From an uncultured Verrucomicrobia subdivision 3 bacterium (GTDB lineage: Bacteria > Verrucomicrobiota > Verrucomicrobiia > Limisphaerales > UBA11358), in contig CAILDU010000148.1 in assembly GCA_903833055.1 (NCBI GenBank), positions 1-43,942 of the forward strand: DNA of 43,942 nucleotides, given 5' to 3'. Position 1 is the stretch's first letter. Each line of letters begins with the position of its first letter. Under the pieces are notes generated by a model. The model made no database searches. It was not told the origin of the DNA and was given only the letters and a program-made list of their open reading frames with translations. A program made the position numbers and the translations under genes. This document shows positions 1 to 7,670 of the stretch, one piece after another.

Positions 1-379
1 GTGGTTTTGATTGCCAAAAAGGTGATTCCGATCCAAATTGATTTGAGCGAAATGACATTTCTCCTATTGGTTTATGTTCATACTTAATTCGATTTAGTTC
101 ATGATTTAACTTGTTTCTTAGTTCTATAACTTCTCTAGAATATTTGAAATTATCTTGTTTAATATCTTGTATTTGCTGTTTTAGTTCTGATGTTTTATTA
201 TAAATTGTGACACTTTCAATAGTGGCTTGATTTTTGATTTTTTTAATCTCACTTCTTAATTCACGGAAATCTTCTTTAAGTGCTCTTAAACGTCGTAAGG
301 TATAGATCAATAAGGCTATAGCACCAATACTTCCAACAGTGCCAATACTTCCTAAAATCAATGGTAGTTGTTCTTTCAC
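1..379 (-). CDS. membrane-anchored coiled-coil protein, 3' end cut by window edge
   Basis: The ORF track misses this gene because it starts with GTG and runs off the window without a stop. Reading the minus strand from GTG at 379 gives about 126 open codons. The start is supported by an AGAAGGA Shine-Dalgarno about 7 nt upstream, one of the best in the window. The N-terminus (KEQLPLILGSIGTVGSIG...LLIYTL) is one hydrophobic segment followed by basic residues (RRLRALK). A long charged region rich in heptad-like Leu/Ile/Lys/Glu follows, probably a coiled coil. I do not recognise a family. The DNA is clearly AT-richer than the rest of the window, suggesting separate origin. Its 5' end overlaps the first codons of the next plus-strand ORF. 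Confidence 0.6.
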   Translation of the reverse strand, partial: MKEQLPLILGSIGTVGSIGAIALLIYTLRRLRALKEDFRELRSEIKKIKNQATIESVTIYNKTSELKQQIQDIKQDNFKYSREVIELRNKLNHELNRIKYEHKPIGEMSFRSNQFGSESPFWQSKP

Positions 380-1038
380 GGATATTTCCTTCTCTATTTA
401 ATTTTTGCCCATTGTTCAGCCAAAACACCAACAACATTCCTCATATCGGCCAAAGCATCACCACCGACAACCAACCCAATCTCGTCGTCTCTGAATGGAG
501 TGGTGGGGCTCATTGCTGTTTCACCTACCACATCTTTCAAATCGGCAATCAGTTCAAATATCTTGGAAGTGTCGAGGGGGTCAATTCAGGCGTGGATTTC
601 AAGGACGTAAATCGGAACGGGGATTTGAGGCTGGTCGTTTATGATTGGACCTTTGAATACTGGCATGCCGGTTTTTCTGATTCCCCCTCTGCTCAAGTCA
701 TTCTGCGTTATCAGAAGGGGAAGTATAAACCAGATCTGGAGCTGATGAGGAAACCCGCGCCAACTCAACAAACGCTTAAAGCAAAGGCAAAGGAGATTGA
801 AAAGGCTTTTGGTGAAGTTGTCTCCGATCATGACCAGGCTTTTTCAGCACCATCCGTGTTGTGGGGCGAAATGCTAGACATCATTTACAGTGGAAACATG
901 AAGTCAGCTTGGGAATTGCTGGATCTGAGCTGGCCGACCGACAAACCAGGTAAATCAAAGTTTAGAAAGGCGTTCTTGAAGCAGCTGTCCACCAGTCCCT
1001 ACTACCGCTACATCTCACTCAAAAGCTTTCAGAACTGA
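361..1038 (+). CDS. hypothetical protein, probably 5'-truncated remnant
   Basis: A 225-aa ORF. From about residue 19 it looks like a conserved soluble domain of the kind that compares a query with a stored value (QPNLVVSEWSGGAHCC, then V.FKDVNRNGDLRLVVYDWTF, resembling FG-GAP/VCBS-like Asp/Asn-rich loops). A charged helical C-terminus follows. The first ~18 residues (MVVVLSRIFPSLFNFC) lie in the AT-rich segment that is the 5' end of the opposite-strand gene. They look like accidental coding, and no Shine-Dalgarno precedes the ATG. Proteins with this kind of core normally carry a signal peptide and more N-terminal sequence. I infer that the original 5' part was lost at a junction near base 400. 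Function unknown; it may be non-functional. Confidence 0.5.
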   Translation: MVVVLSRIFPSLFNFCPLFSQNTNNIPHIGQSITTDNQPNLVVSEWSGGAHCCFTYHIFQIGNQFKYLGSVEGVNSGVDFKDVNRNGDLRLVVYDWTFEYWHAGFSDSPSAQVILRYQKGKYKPDLELMRKPAPTQQTLKAKAKEIEKAFGEVVSDHDQAFSAPSVLWGEMLDIIYSGNMKSAWELLDLSWPTDKPGKSKFRKAFLKQLSTSPYYRYISLKSFQN

Positions 1039-1041
1039 CGC

Positions 1042-1254
1042 TCAAAACTGGTCTGGAAAAATGTCGCCAAGCTTGATTTTGAGCTTCGCCATCACGGTTT
1101 CAAGTTTCCGCAAAGTGATATGACGATCTCCAGTTTCGAGTTTGTGGATCATCGTGGCTGAAATACCAACTTTTTTGGCAAACAGGGCATACGACAAGTC
1201 GCCCCGTTTTTGGCGGAGATATTTTGCCAACTGAGCATCCAGACCGTTGCGCAT
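1042..1254 (-). CDS. XRE-family helix-turn-helix regulator
   Basis: A 70-aa protein made almost only of a Cro/CI-type HTH. Residues 8-30 form helix 1 and the LSYALFAKKVGIS turn (the usual 'tQ.eLA...gis' pattern). Then comes the recognition region TMIHKLETGDRHITLRKLETVMAKL, with the typical 'I...E.G.r.....tl.kia.aL' spacing. It is the size of single-domain antitoxin-type or phage-type repressors. It diverges from the membrane-protein gene at 1333, and a perfect 7-4-7 palindrome lies between them, so autoregulation and control of the divergent gene are likely. No obvious toxin (HigB/RelE) is encoded next to it. Confidence 0.85.
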   Translation of the reverse strand: MRNGLDAQLAKYLRQKRGDLSYALFAKKVGISATMIHKLETGDRHITLRKLETVMAKLKIKLGDIFPDQF

Positions 1255-1277
1255 AATCTGAATGTTGGCGGATTTCT

Positions 1278-1295
1278 CATTTACTATGGTAAATG
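1278..1295. promoter_or_regulatory. palindromic operator, probably for the adjacent XRE protein
   Basis: CATTTAC-TATG-GTAAATG is a perfect 7-bp inverted repeat with a 4-bp centre in the 78-bp gap between the XRE start (1254) and the divergent gene at 1333. TTTAC-N4-GTAAA is a common shape for XRE operators. The site is 23 bp upstream of the XRE start, in a position to block its promoter. The sequence is directly visible; the regulator assignment is inference. Confidence 0.6.
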
Positions 1296-1332
1296 TCCTG
1301 CTTGACTTGGAATTTGGGTCGAAGGCAGAATC

Positions 1333-1713
1333 TTGGGTATGAATACCGGCAAAACGTGGAATCTTTCTTCACAGGCCGTTGGGGTCCTAATCGCCATCTG
1401 CTTGGGCGCAATCTTCTATTTAGGATACAAAAGCGCTTCAAAAGTCCCCGATGCACCGCTCATCATCATGTGGCGCCCTTCTGCTATCAGCGGGCTTGTG
1501 ATGCAGGTCCACAACACGGGCGGCAATTATTTGAGTTGTGCTTTGGCCGTGGTCAATACGACACAAGGTCAGCGCCAAAATTATTCATTTTCACTAGATC
1601 CCCACGGTGAAAAGGAAGTCGGATTGTTGGAATGCAACTGGCAGTTTGAACATGGTGAGTCGGGAAACATTCAGGTGGAGGGATACACGAAAAAGGAGTT
1701 CACCGTTCCTTGA
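1333..1713 (+). CDS. small single-pass membrane protein
   Basis: A 126-aa protein with one N-terminal membrane helix (about residues 13-33, SQAVGVLIAICLGAIFYLGY). An extracytoplasmic domain of about 90 residues, apparently beta-rich, follows (LVMQVHNTGGNYLSCALAV..., then YSFSLDPHGEKEVGLLE). The TTG start at 1333 is preferred over the ATG at 1339 because a GAAGG box sits 7 nt upstream of the TTG. The tail domain alternates hydrophobic residues like a small Ig-like or FxLYD-type fold, but no family is assigned. It is followed at once by the short ORF at 1713 and the membrane protein at 1772. The three may be co-transcribed and controlled by the XRE operator. Confidence 0.6.
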   Translation: MGMNTGKTWNLSSQAVGVLIAICLGAIFYLGYKSASKVPDAPLIIMWRPSAISGLVMQVHNTGGNYLSCALAVVNTTQGQRQNYSFSLDPHGEKEVGLLECNWQFEHGESGNIQVEGYTKKEFTVP

Positions 1714-1775
1714 TGAAAAACGGGCGCAATTCTTTGGGCTGTTCAGCAACTACGTCATCCAAATTATCGATGTGA
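1713..1775 (+). CDS. possible 20-codon coupling ORF
   Basis: An ATG that overlaps the stop of the previous gene (TGATGA) opens 20 codons (MKNGRNSLGC...). The frame closes at a TGA that overlaps the GTG used here as start of the next gene (ATGTGA). Both ends overlap their neighbours, which would pass ribosomes from gene to gene. There is no recognisable peptide function. An AGGAG lies 14 nt upstream, longer than ideal. It may equally be a chance ORF or the trace of a frameshift. Confidence 0.25.
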   Translation: MKNGRNSLGCSATTSSKLSM

Positions 1776-2491
1776 AAACATTTTTTTGGATCGTTGTTGC
1801 GTGTGCCGGCTTGAGTTGGGGATACGCCTATTTGATGGAGAAAAGGATTCTGGGCAGCCAAGATTTTCAAAGCTTTTATCAACAGAAGCAGGACAGCGAC
1901 CACCAAATTGATCTGCTCTATGAAAAGATTTCCCCGATAAATTCAGGCGTGAGCAATCTGGTGGCGCAGATAAACGACATCGATCACAGCATTTCATCCC
2001 TTGCAACTGAAGCGGACAAATTGGTGCTTGAACGGACATCGCTCAGGGCAGAATACGACAGCACGCTTTCCCTCCCAACTCTGGTAAGCATGGGCGCACG
2101 GTCTTTTTTTGACGGTTTAACGCTGGGACAATTTGCAGAAAAAGGGCCAATGACGGAATCGCTAAAATTTCAAAACTGGTTGACCGACGTTTCAAAAAGG
2201 GATGCCGTCACCATTGAACGAGCCAACCAAATTCGCCAAAAGTGGGTGAACTTGGAGCAAGCGAGAAAGAGCGAGGCCACTGAATTGCTCAAGTTAAGGG
2301 AGCAAGGAATGGAATTGATAAAGCCTTTTACCGACGAATTGTGGCCCAAAAACGAGGAGTTGGTTTACAAGTTGAAGCCGTATCGGGATGAACTGCAAAC
2401 ATACGACCACCAAAGAACCGTAGGAGCCTTGGTTTTTTGGCCCGCCTTATGGTTTGCTTTGACCTTGAAACGCTCTTCAAAGCCAGCCTGA
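1772..2491 (+). CDS. membrane protein with central coiled coil
   Basis: The ORF track extends this frame back to 1607, but those 55 codons overlap the previous gene in another frame and read as non-coding (WNATGSLNMVSRETFRW). I place the start at the GTG at 1772, giving about 239 aa: MKTFFWIVVACAGLSWGYAY is an N-terminal membrane helix. A long helical section follows with coiled-coil spacing (SDHQIDLLYEKISPINSG..., SISSLATEADKLVLERTSLRAEY). The C-terminus has a second hydrophobic stretch (VGALVFWPALWFALTL) before a basic tail. Two membrane anchors around a coiled coil suggest a scaffold or sensor, but no family is recognised. Start confidence is moderate because no good ribosome site precedes it. 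Confidence 0.55.
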   Translation: MKTFFWIVVACAGLSWGYAYLMEKRILGSQDFQSFYQQKQDSDHQIDLLYEKISPINSGVSNLVAQINDIDHSISSLATEADKLVLERTSLRAEYDSTLSLPTLVSMGARSFFDGLTLGQFAEKGPMTESLKFQNWLTDVSKRDAVTIERANQIRQKWVNLEQARKSEATELLKLREQGMELIKPFTDELWPKNEELVYKLKPYRDELQTYDHQRTVGALVFWPALWFALTLKRSSKPA

Positions 2492-2510
2492 TATTTTAAC
2501 TCGCCCAAAT

Positions 2511-3209
2511 TCAACCCAAACACTCCGGCCCATCAAATTTCGCGCTGTTGACTTGTTTTGAAACGCTACGGCAATCCATGTCATTGGCTGGGTATGGGCG
2601 CAGCAATGTTTTCAGAAACTCGGGCTCAAACTTCGGTTCCAGCCACCACGAATAATGCTCTGGGCCTAGAATCACCGGCATTCGATCATGAACCTTCGCC
2701 ACCATCTGATTCGGTGTAGTCGTAATGATGGTGAATGACTCGACGATTTGATCCAGCCCAGGCCCTGTGTCATCCAAGCCAAGTTCGCCTTCACGATGGG
2801 GTCGATGCCATTTTTCCCAAAGACCGGCGATGCAGAAGAACCCCCGGTTTTTTCGTGAGAACCAGAACGGCTGCTTTCCAGTCGACATCGCTTGCCACTC
2901 GTAAAACCCGTCTGCTGGAATGAGGCATCGCTGTTTTTCAAACGGTTTGCGATAGCTGGGTTTCTCCGTAATGGTTTCGGCGCGGGCATTGGTGAGTTTG
3001 TCGCCAATTGTTTCATCCTTGGCCCAGCTAGGAATCAGACCCCACCTCATTTCCTTGAGCACATTTTGACCGTTTTCCCAGACCAGAACTGGAACGCGAG
3101 AACGAGGGGCAATGTTGTAGCGCGGCTTGAAGTCCGCGATTTTGCAGATGAACCGGACCAGTTTTTCAAGTTCAGCCAAATCCTGCGTAATGGTGTATCG
3201 GCCGCACAT
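2511..3209 (-). CDS. yedK: SRAP-family abasic-site DNA-protein crosslinking protein (YedK/HMCES)
   Basis: A 232-aa member of the SOS-response-associated peptidase family, close to the usual length. The family binds abasic sites in single-stranded DNA and makes a stable thiazolidine crosslink through Cys2. Visible hallmarks are MCGRYT at the start (Cys2 exposed after removal of Met), N32 in RYNIAP, MRWGLIPSWA (about 54-63), NARAET (74-79), CLIPADGFYEW with E104, and VHDRMPVIL with H174. These are the known active-site positions and all are retained. It lies 18 bp downstream of the Ig/LamG gene on the same strand and 4.5 kb from a Y-family polymerase, so the neighbourhood has a DNA-damage flavour. 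It could be read from its own promoter inside the upstream gene. Confidence 0.95.
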   Translation of the reverse strand: MCGRYTITQDLAELEKLVRFICKIADFKPRYNIAPRSRVPVLVWENGQNVLKEMRWGLIPSWAKDETIGDKLTNARAETITEKPSYRKPFEKQRCLIPADGFYEWQAMSTGKQPFWFSRKNRGFFCIAGLWEKWHRPHREGELGLDDTGPGLDQIVESFTIITTTPNQMVAKVHDRMPVILGPEHYSWWLEPKFEPEFLKTLLRPYPANDMDCRSVSKQVNSAKFDGPECLG

Positions 3210-3227
3210 TTTAACACTGGTAGCAGG

Positions 3228-6200
3228 TCACGGAGTGGTGACGCGGTAAAACTTCTGGGCGCTGTTGAGGTTGGTATCCATGAACTGCCAGACGCCATTG
3301 GTGTCAGCGGCGTTGGTCAGAACGGGAAGCCATTGAATTGGCGGCAGGAGATTCGTGGCGGTTTGCAAAATGTAGCTGTGTCCGGGCAGGCCGGTGAGAT
3401 TGATGCTCAGGTTTGGCCCGGCTCCAAGGCTGGTGGAGAGAACCTGCGGTGGCTGCAAGGTGGACTGTGATTCCAACAAATAGAGATACGCGACTTCGTC
3501 TGAGGACAAGGCGCGGTTGTAGATACGGATGTCGTCGATCAAACCAGCAGAAAAATAATAGCCTGCATCTCCGCCAAGAATTATTGGGGCTGTTTTGGTT
3601 GCGAGTGTTCCGGATATCGCGCCATAAAACGAACCATTGATGAACATGGCAACATTAGTTCCATCTCCGGTGAATATCAGGTTATACCAGCGGTTCGTTG
3701 AAAAAGTTCCCGCCGACGCAGTGACGTCATGGCTCTGACCGTTGGAATCCTGAAAGGCAATTCCCCCGCGGCCATCCTGCCAAAAGGCGATGCTAAAAAG
3801 CCCGTCGGCGAGATTCCAACTGCCGTGCATCAGCACTCGATCAGCAGTTGGTGAAGGTAGTCGCGTCAGTTTTACCCAGAGAGAAAGTCCCAAGCCTTGG
3901 TTGTTAAGCGCAATGCTTGCGGTGCTTAAAGGGTTTGGCGTAGTGAACGAGGCTGACATTGCAGGCTGCCCGAAACGATCGGCGGATAAATCTGGAATTG
4001 AACTGAAGTTTAAACCATGCCCACTGCTGTCATTCGCATTTCCAACAAATGGATAATAGGCAACCAGCCCTTTCCAAGTCGGGTCGGCGAAGCCGGTGAG
4101 GTTGAGCAAAGCACTGGCGCTAAACACGCCCGTAACTGTATTGCTTACCGCCACGGAATAGAATCCCACATAGGCGGCCTGCACATTGCTGAAGGTTAGA
4201 GCCGAATTGGTCGCACCGGTGACGTCCACGCCGTTCTTGCGCCATTGGTAGATGAGCGGATGGTTGGCGGTGGCGGTGACGTTGAAAGTTACCATGCTGC
4301 CAGCGTTTGCTGTTTGTGCCTGTGGTTGTTGAGTGATGACCGGCACGTCGGATTCCATAGAGTAAAGTGAAGTCACTTCGTTTGACGACAGGGCACGGTT
4401 ATAGAGGCGCACGTCGTCAATTGAACCTGAAAAATAATCGTTTATTGCCCCCGCAAATTTATTGGCACCTATTCGCCAATGCGGGTTTGAAGAATAATCT
4501 GAAGCGGCAAGGTATGCGGTGGCGTGGTCAAGCCGGCCATCAATATAAACCAGCAGGCTTGATGATCCATCCATGATATAGACAGCTTGATGCCATTGGT
4601 TGCCAAGGGAGGTTTGAGTGCTAAAGACGTCGTAATCGTTTCCCGCAGACCGGGTCTCTGTCTCAACCTGAGCGGTGCCATGAATTGAAAGATTGACGGA
4701 AAATATGCTGTCGCTCCCGCCGGGGGCGTCGTAGTCCGAAATAATAACCCCACTGCCTGATGTTTTAAACCAGGTTGAGACGGTGAATTGACCAGCGGGA
4801 GCCCCCAAAGAAATATTGGTTCCACAATCAATATAGGAGTTGGTTCCGTCGAATGAATAAGCGGAAGACGCTAAACCGAAGCGGTCAAGAGCAGCGGATG
4901 CTCCATTCACGACCCCGTTATTACCGAAACCACTGACATCATTCGCATTCCCGGTGAACGTGTAATAAGCGACAAGCCCCTGCCAATTCGAAAAGCTATA
5001 GCCGTTCAAGTTTAGCGCAGCGTTGGTGCTGGTCATGCCCGCCACGCCGTTGCTGACTGCCACGGAGTAATAGCCGATTTGGTTCGGTTGAACATTGCTC
5101 AAGGTCAATGTGATGTTGGTGGCGCTGTTCAACGCGAAGCCATCTTTGAACCATTGGTAAGTAAGTGCATGGTTGGCGATGGCGGTGACGCTGAAAGCCA
5201 CCGTGCCGCCGGCGCTATCGGTTTGCGGTTGAGGCTGCTGCGTAATGATCGGCAGGTCGGCTTCCATCGCGTAAAGCGAGGACACTTCGTTAGAGGACAG
5301 GGCGCGGTTGTAGATGCGGACGTCGTCAATTTGACCCGTAAAAAACCGGTTTCCGGACGAGGGGTCATTGCCAATAACCACGGACAGCAAACTGTTCGCT
5401 GCGTTTGGGGAGTAAGCAGACTGACTAGTAAATTGGCCGTCAACATATAGACTGATCCTGGAGGTGTTGTTGACGAATACCGCTTGATGCCAGACGCCAT
5501 CGGATGAGGATTTTGAATCGAGGACCGTGAGATTCACCGCATAATTATTGAACCCGATGTCAACTGTCCCGCCATAAACCCCGAGCCGTGCACCAATCCC
5601 CCCATCACTCCTCAATTTGGTTAGAATTCCATTCTCTTTTGAAACCGTGGCATTGGTGGTTTTGAACCAGGCGGAGAACGTCATCAAATCGTATGGCGAA
5701 ATGACATTCCCAATATCGATCCAATTGGTTTCATTAAATGCGTAGGCGTTGTTGGTATTGGCAAACCGGTCACTGATCAGAACCGCTCCGAAATTGGTGC
5801 CATCATTGCCATGCCCGCTGGCATCGTTGGCATTTCCGTTGAAGGGATAATACGCCACCAAACCATTCCAGACTCCATAATCGTAGCCGGTTAAATTTAG
5901 CGAGGCGTTGGAACTCACCGTGCCCCCAAACGCATTGGTCGCCGTCAGCGCGTAATAGCCAATCGTGACCGGTTGCAGATTGGTAAGGATGAGCGTCGCA
6001 TTGGTAGCACCCGGCAGTGGAATGTCATTTAACATCCATTGCACATTGATAGGCACCGTGCCGGTGACTACGCAACTGAACGTATTCGACCCGCCAAGGA
6101 TGTTGGTTGCCGAAATCGGTTGCTGCACTACCACGGGGGCATAACCGACGTTCACCACCGCCACGCTGCTGGTCGCGCTGCCGGATGAGTTTTCCAAAAC

Positions 6201-7562
6201 CACCTGATAATTCCCGGAGTCAACGATTTGCGCTGAATTGTTGGTGTAGGCAAACGTGGCCGGTCCAGTAAGATTCGTGGTCACTGTGACGGCATTGGAG
6301 ATGGCCAGCCCATCCTTAAACCATTTCCAAGAAATCGGGGCCGTGCCGGTGGCGGAGGCGAACAGAATAAAACTGTTCCCAACGGCGATGTTGCCGCCGA
6401 TGGGTTGCTGGCTGATGGTCGGCGGGTAGTAAACGATACTGACGTTGGCCACGCTGCTGGTAAGGCTGCCCAGGGAGTTGGTGATGACCACATCGTAACT
6501 GCCGGCGTGATTGGTTTGCGCTGCCGTCACGGTGTAGCTGGAAGCGGTCGCACCCGTAATCGCTGCGCCATTGGTGCGCCATTGATAAGCGACGGTTGGC
6601 ACGCCGCTGGCCGTGACACTGACGGTGAAGTTGGAGCCGACGCCTACCGTTTTTCCCACAGGCTGAATGGTGATGGTTGGTGGATAATAGACCGTCAGCC
6701 CCGCACCGGCGCTGATGACGTTGCCGAGAAAGTTACTGACCTGGCAGGTGTAGGCGGCGGCATTGGTCGGCACTGTGCTGGCAAAAGCGAGCGAGGAGTT
6801 GGTCTGACCGGAAATGAACGTGCCGTTTTTCTTCCAATAGTAATTGAGCGGCGTGCCGGTGGCGGTGACGCTGAAACTGGCGCTTTGTCCCTGCGTCACA
6901 ATCAAGCTGGAGGGCTGGCTGGTGATGGCCGGAACGATGCCCACGTTGAGCACGGCGTTGCTGCTGGTGATGGTGCCGGCGGCATTGCTGACGCGCACGT
7001 TGTAGGTGCCGGAATCGCTGATGAAAACCCCACTGATCGAATAAGCGTTCAGGGTTGCGCCGGATATCGGCGAGCTGTCTTTATACCATTGATAGGTGAA
7101 CGGGACGGTGCCGGAGGCCACCACTATGAAAGCCACCGTCGAGCCAACATTGGTATTGGCGCTCTTGGGTTGCGTGGTGATGGTTGGGGACACAACCACT
7201 GTGAGCGAAGCAATGCTACTGGTGATGGAGCCCGAGGAATTGGTGATGCGGCAGGTGTAATTGGCCTGATCGTTCGTGGTGATCGTGGTCAGGGTGACGA
7301 CGGTCGTGGTCGCACCCGAGATAGTCGCCGCGCCAGAAACCACCCCATTAACCAGGTTGGTGCCGTTCTTGCGCCACTGGTAAGCCAGAGTGCCGCCGCC
7401 GGTGGCGGAAACGGTGAACTGAATCGTCCCGCCCACCGCCGAACTTTGGCTTGCCGGTGGCACGACGATGGAGGGAGTTTGGGCGTGGGCTGACGCAATG
7501 ATGCCCAGACAACCCCAAAGCAACAGGGGCAGAATCAACCCGGACAATTTTCCCGCATTCAT
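3228..7562 (-). CDS. secreted multidomain Ig-like / LamG (concanavalin-like) protein, 1444 aa
   Basis: The signal peptide (residues 1-28, ending AHAQ) is followed by six Ig-like domains of about 85-95 aa, each opening with a 'PxIxxQPxS' strand and carrying the 'YQW.KNG...' Trp and 'G.Y.c.v.N..G' motifs. Then come three cycles of a ~205-aa LamG/concanavalin-like module (about 567-775, 860-1070, 1155-1360), separated by further Ig-like domains. Each LamG module begins with a 'GLVAYYPF.GNAND.SG.G' block and ends with 'DDVRIYNRALSSNEV'. The last ~70 residues (SYILQTATNL...W, then KFYRVTTP) are a tail shared with the S8-like protein at 39178 and may be an export or anchoring signal. The likely role is adhesion to, or binding of, glycans outside the cell; no catalytic motif is visible. 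Confidence 0.9.
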   Translation of the reverse strand: MNAGKLSGLILPLLLWGCLGIIASAHAQTPSIVVPPASQSSAVGGTIQFTVSATGGGTLAYQWRKNGTNLVNGVVSGAATISGATTTVVTLTTITTNDQANYTCRITNSSGSITSSIASLTVVVSPTITTQPKSANTNVGSTVAFIVVASGTVPFTYQWYKDSSPISGATLNAYSISGVFISDSGTYNVRVSNAAGTITSSNAVLNVGIVPAITSQPSSLIVTQGQSASFSVTATGTPLNYYWKKNGTFISGQTNSSLAFASTVPTNAAAYTCQVSNFLGNVISAGAGLTVYYPPTITIQPVGKTVGVGSNFTVSVTASGVPTVAYQWRTNGAAITGATASSYTVTAAQTNHAGSYDVVITNSLGSLTSSVANVSIVYYPPTISQQPIGGNIAVGNSFILFASATGTAPISWKWFKDGLAISNAVTVTTNLTGPATFAYTNNSAQIVDSGNYQVVLENSSGSATSSVAVVNVGYAPVVVQQPISATNILGGSNTFSCVVTGTVPINVQWMLNDIPLPGATNATLILTNLQPVTIGYYALTATNAFGGTVSSNASLNLTGYDYGVWNGLVAYYPFNGNANDASGHGNDGTNFGAVLISDRFANTNNAYAFNETNWIDIGNVISPYDLMTFSAWFKTTNATVSKENGILTKLRSDGGIGARLGVYGGTVDIGFNNYAVNLTVLDSKSSSDGVWHQAVFVNNTSRISLYVDGQFTSQSAYSPNAANSLLSVVIGNDPSSGNRFFTGQIDDVRIYNRALSSNEVSSLYAMEADLPIITQQPQPQTDSAGGTVAFSVTAIANHALTYQWFKDGFALNSATNITLTLSNVQPNQIGYYSVAVSNGVAGMTSTNAALNLNGYSFSNWQGLVAYYTFTGNANDVSGFGNNGVVNGASAALDRFGLASSAYSFDGTNSYIDCGTNISLGAPAGQFTVSTWFKTSGSGVIISDYDAPGGSDSIFSVNLSIHGTAQVETETRSAGNDYDVFSTQTSLGNQWHQAVYIMDGSSSLLVYIDGRLDHATAYLAASDYSSNPHWRIGANKFAGAINDYFSGSIDDVRLYNRALSSNEVTSLYSMESDVPVITQQPQAQTANAGSMVTFNVTATANHPLIYQWRKNGVDVTGATNSALTFSNVQAAYVGFYSVAVSNTVTGVFSASALLNLTGFADPTWKGLVAYYPFVGNANDSSGHGLNFSSIPDLSADRFGQPAMSASFTTPNPLSTASIALNNQGLGLSLWVKLTRLPSPTADRVLMHGSWNLADGLFSIAFWQDGRGGIAFQDSNGQSHDVTASAGTFSTNRWYNLIFTGDGTNVAMFINGSFYGAISGTLATKTAPIILGGDAGYYFSAGLIDDIRIYNRALSSDEVAYLYLLESQSTLQPPQVLSTSLGAGPNLSINLTGLPGHSYILQTATNLLPPIQWLPVLTNAADTNGVWQFMDTNLNSAQKFYRVTTP

Positions 7563-7670
7563 AAAGATTCACAGAACTTCCAGACGGTGATGCACTTGAC
7601 ATGATGAGCGCTCCCCCGCAAGCCTGGCAAGCTGATTTGGCAACTCTCAAATATAGCGCGGTCAAAATCT

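Noticed and set aside
1607-1771. N-terminal part of the 294-aa ORF
   Set aside because: Lies within the preceding gene in another frame and does not look like protein; GTG 1772 preferred.
6405-7493. 362-aa plus-strand ORF opposite the Ig/LamG gene
   Set aside because: It mirrors the repeated Ig domains and has Arg/Gly/Asp-rich composition with no domain; an antisense shadow.
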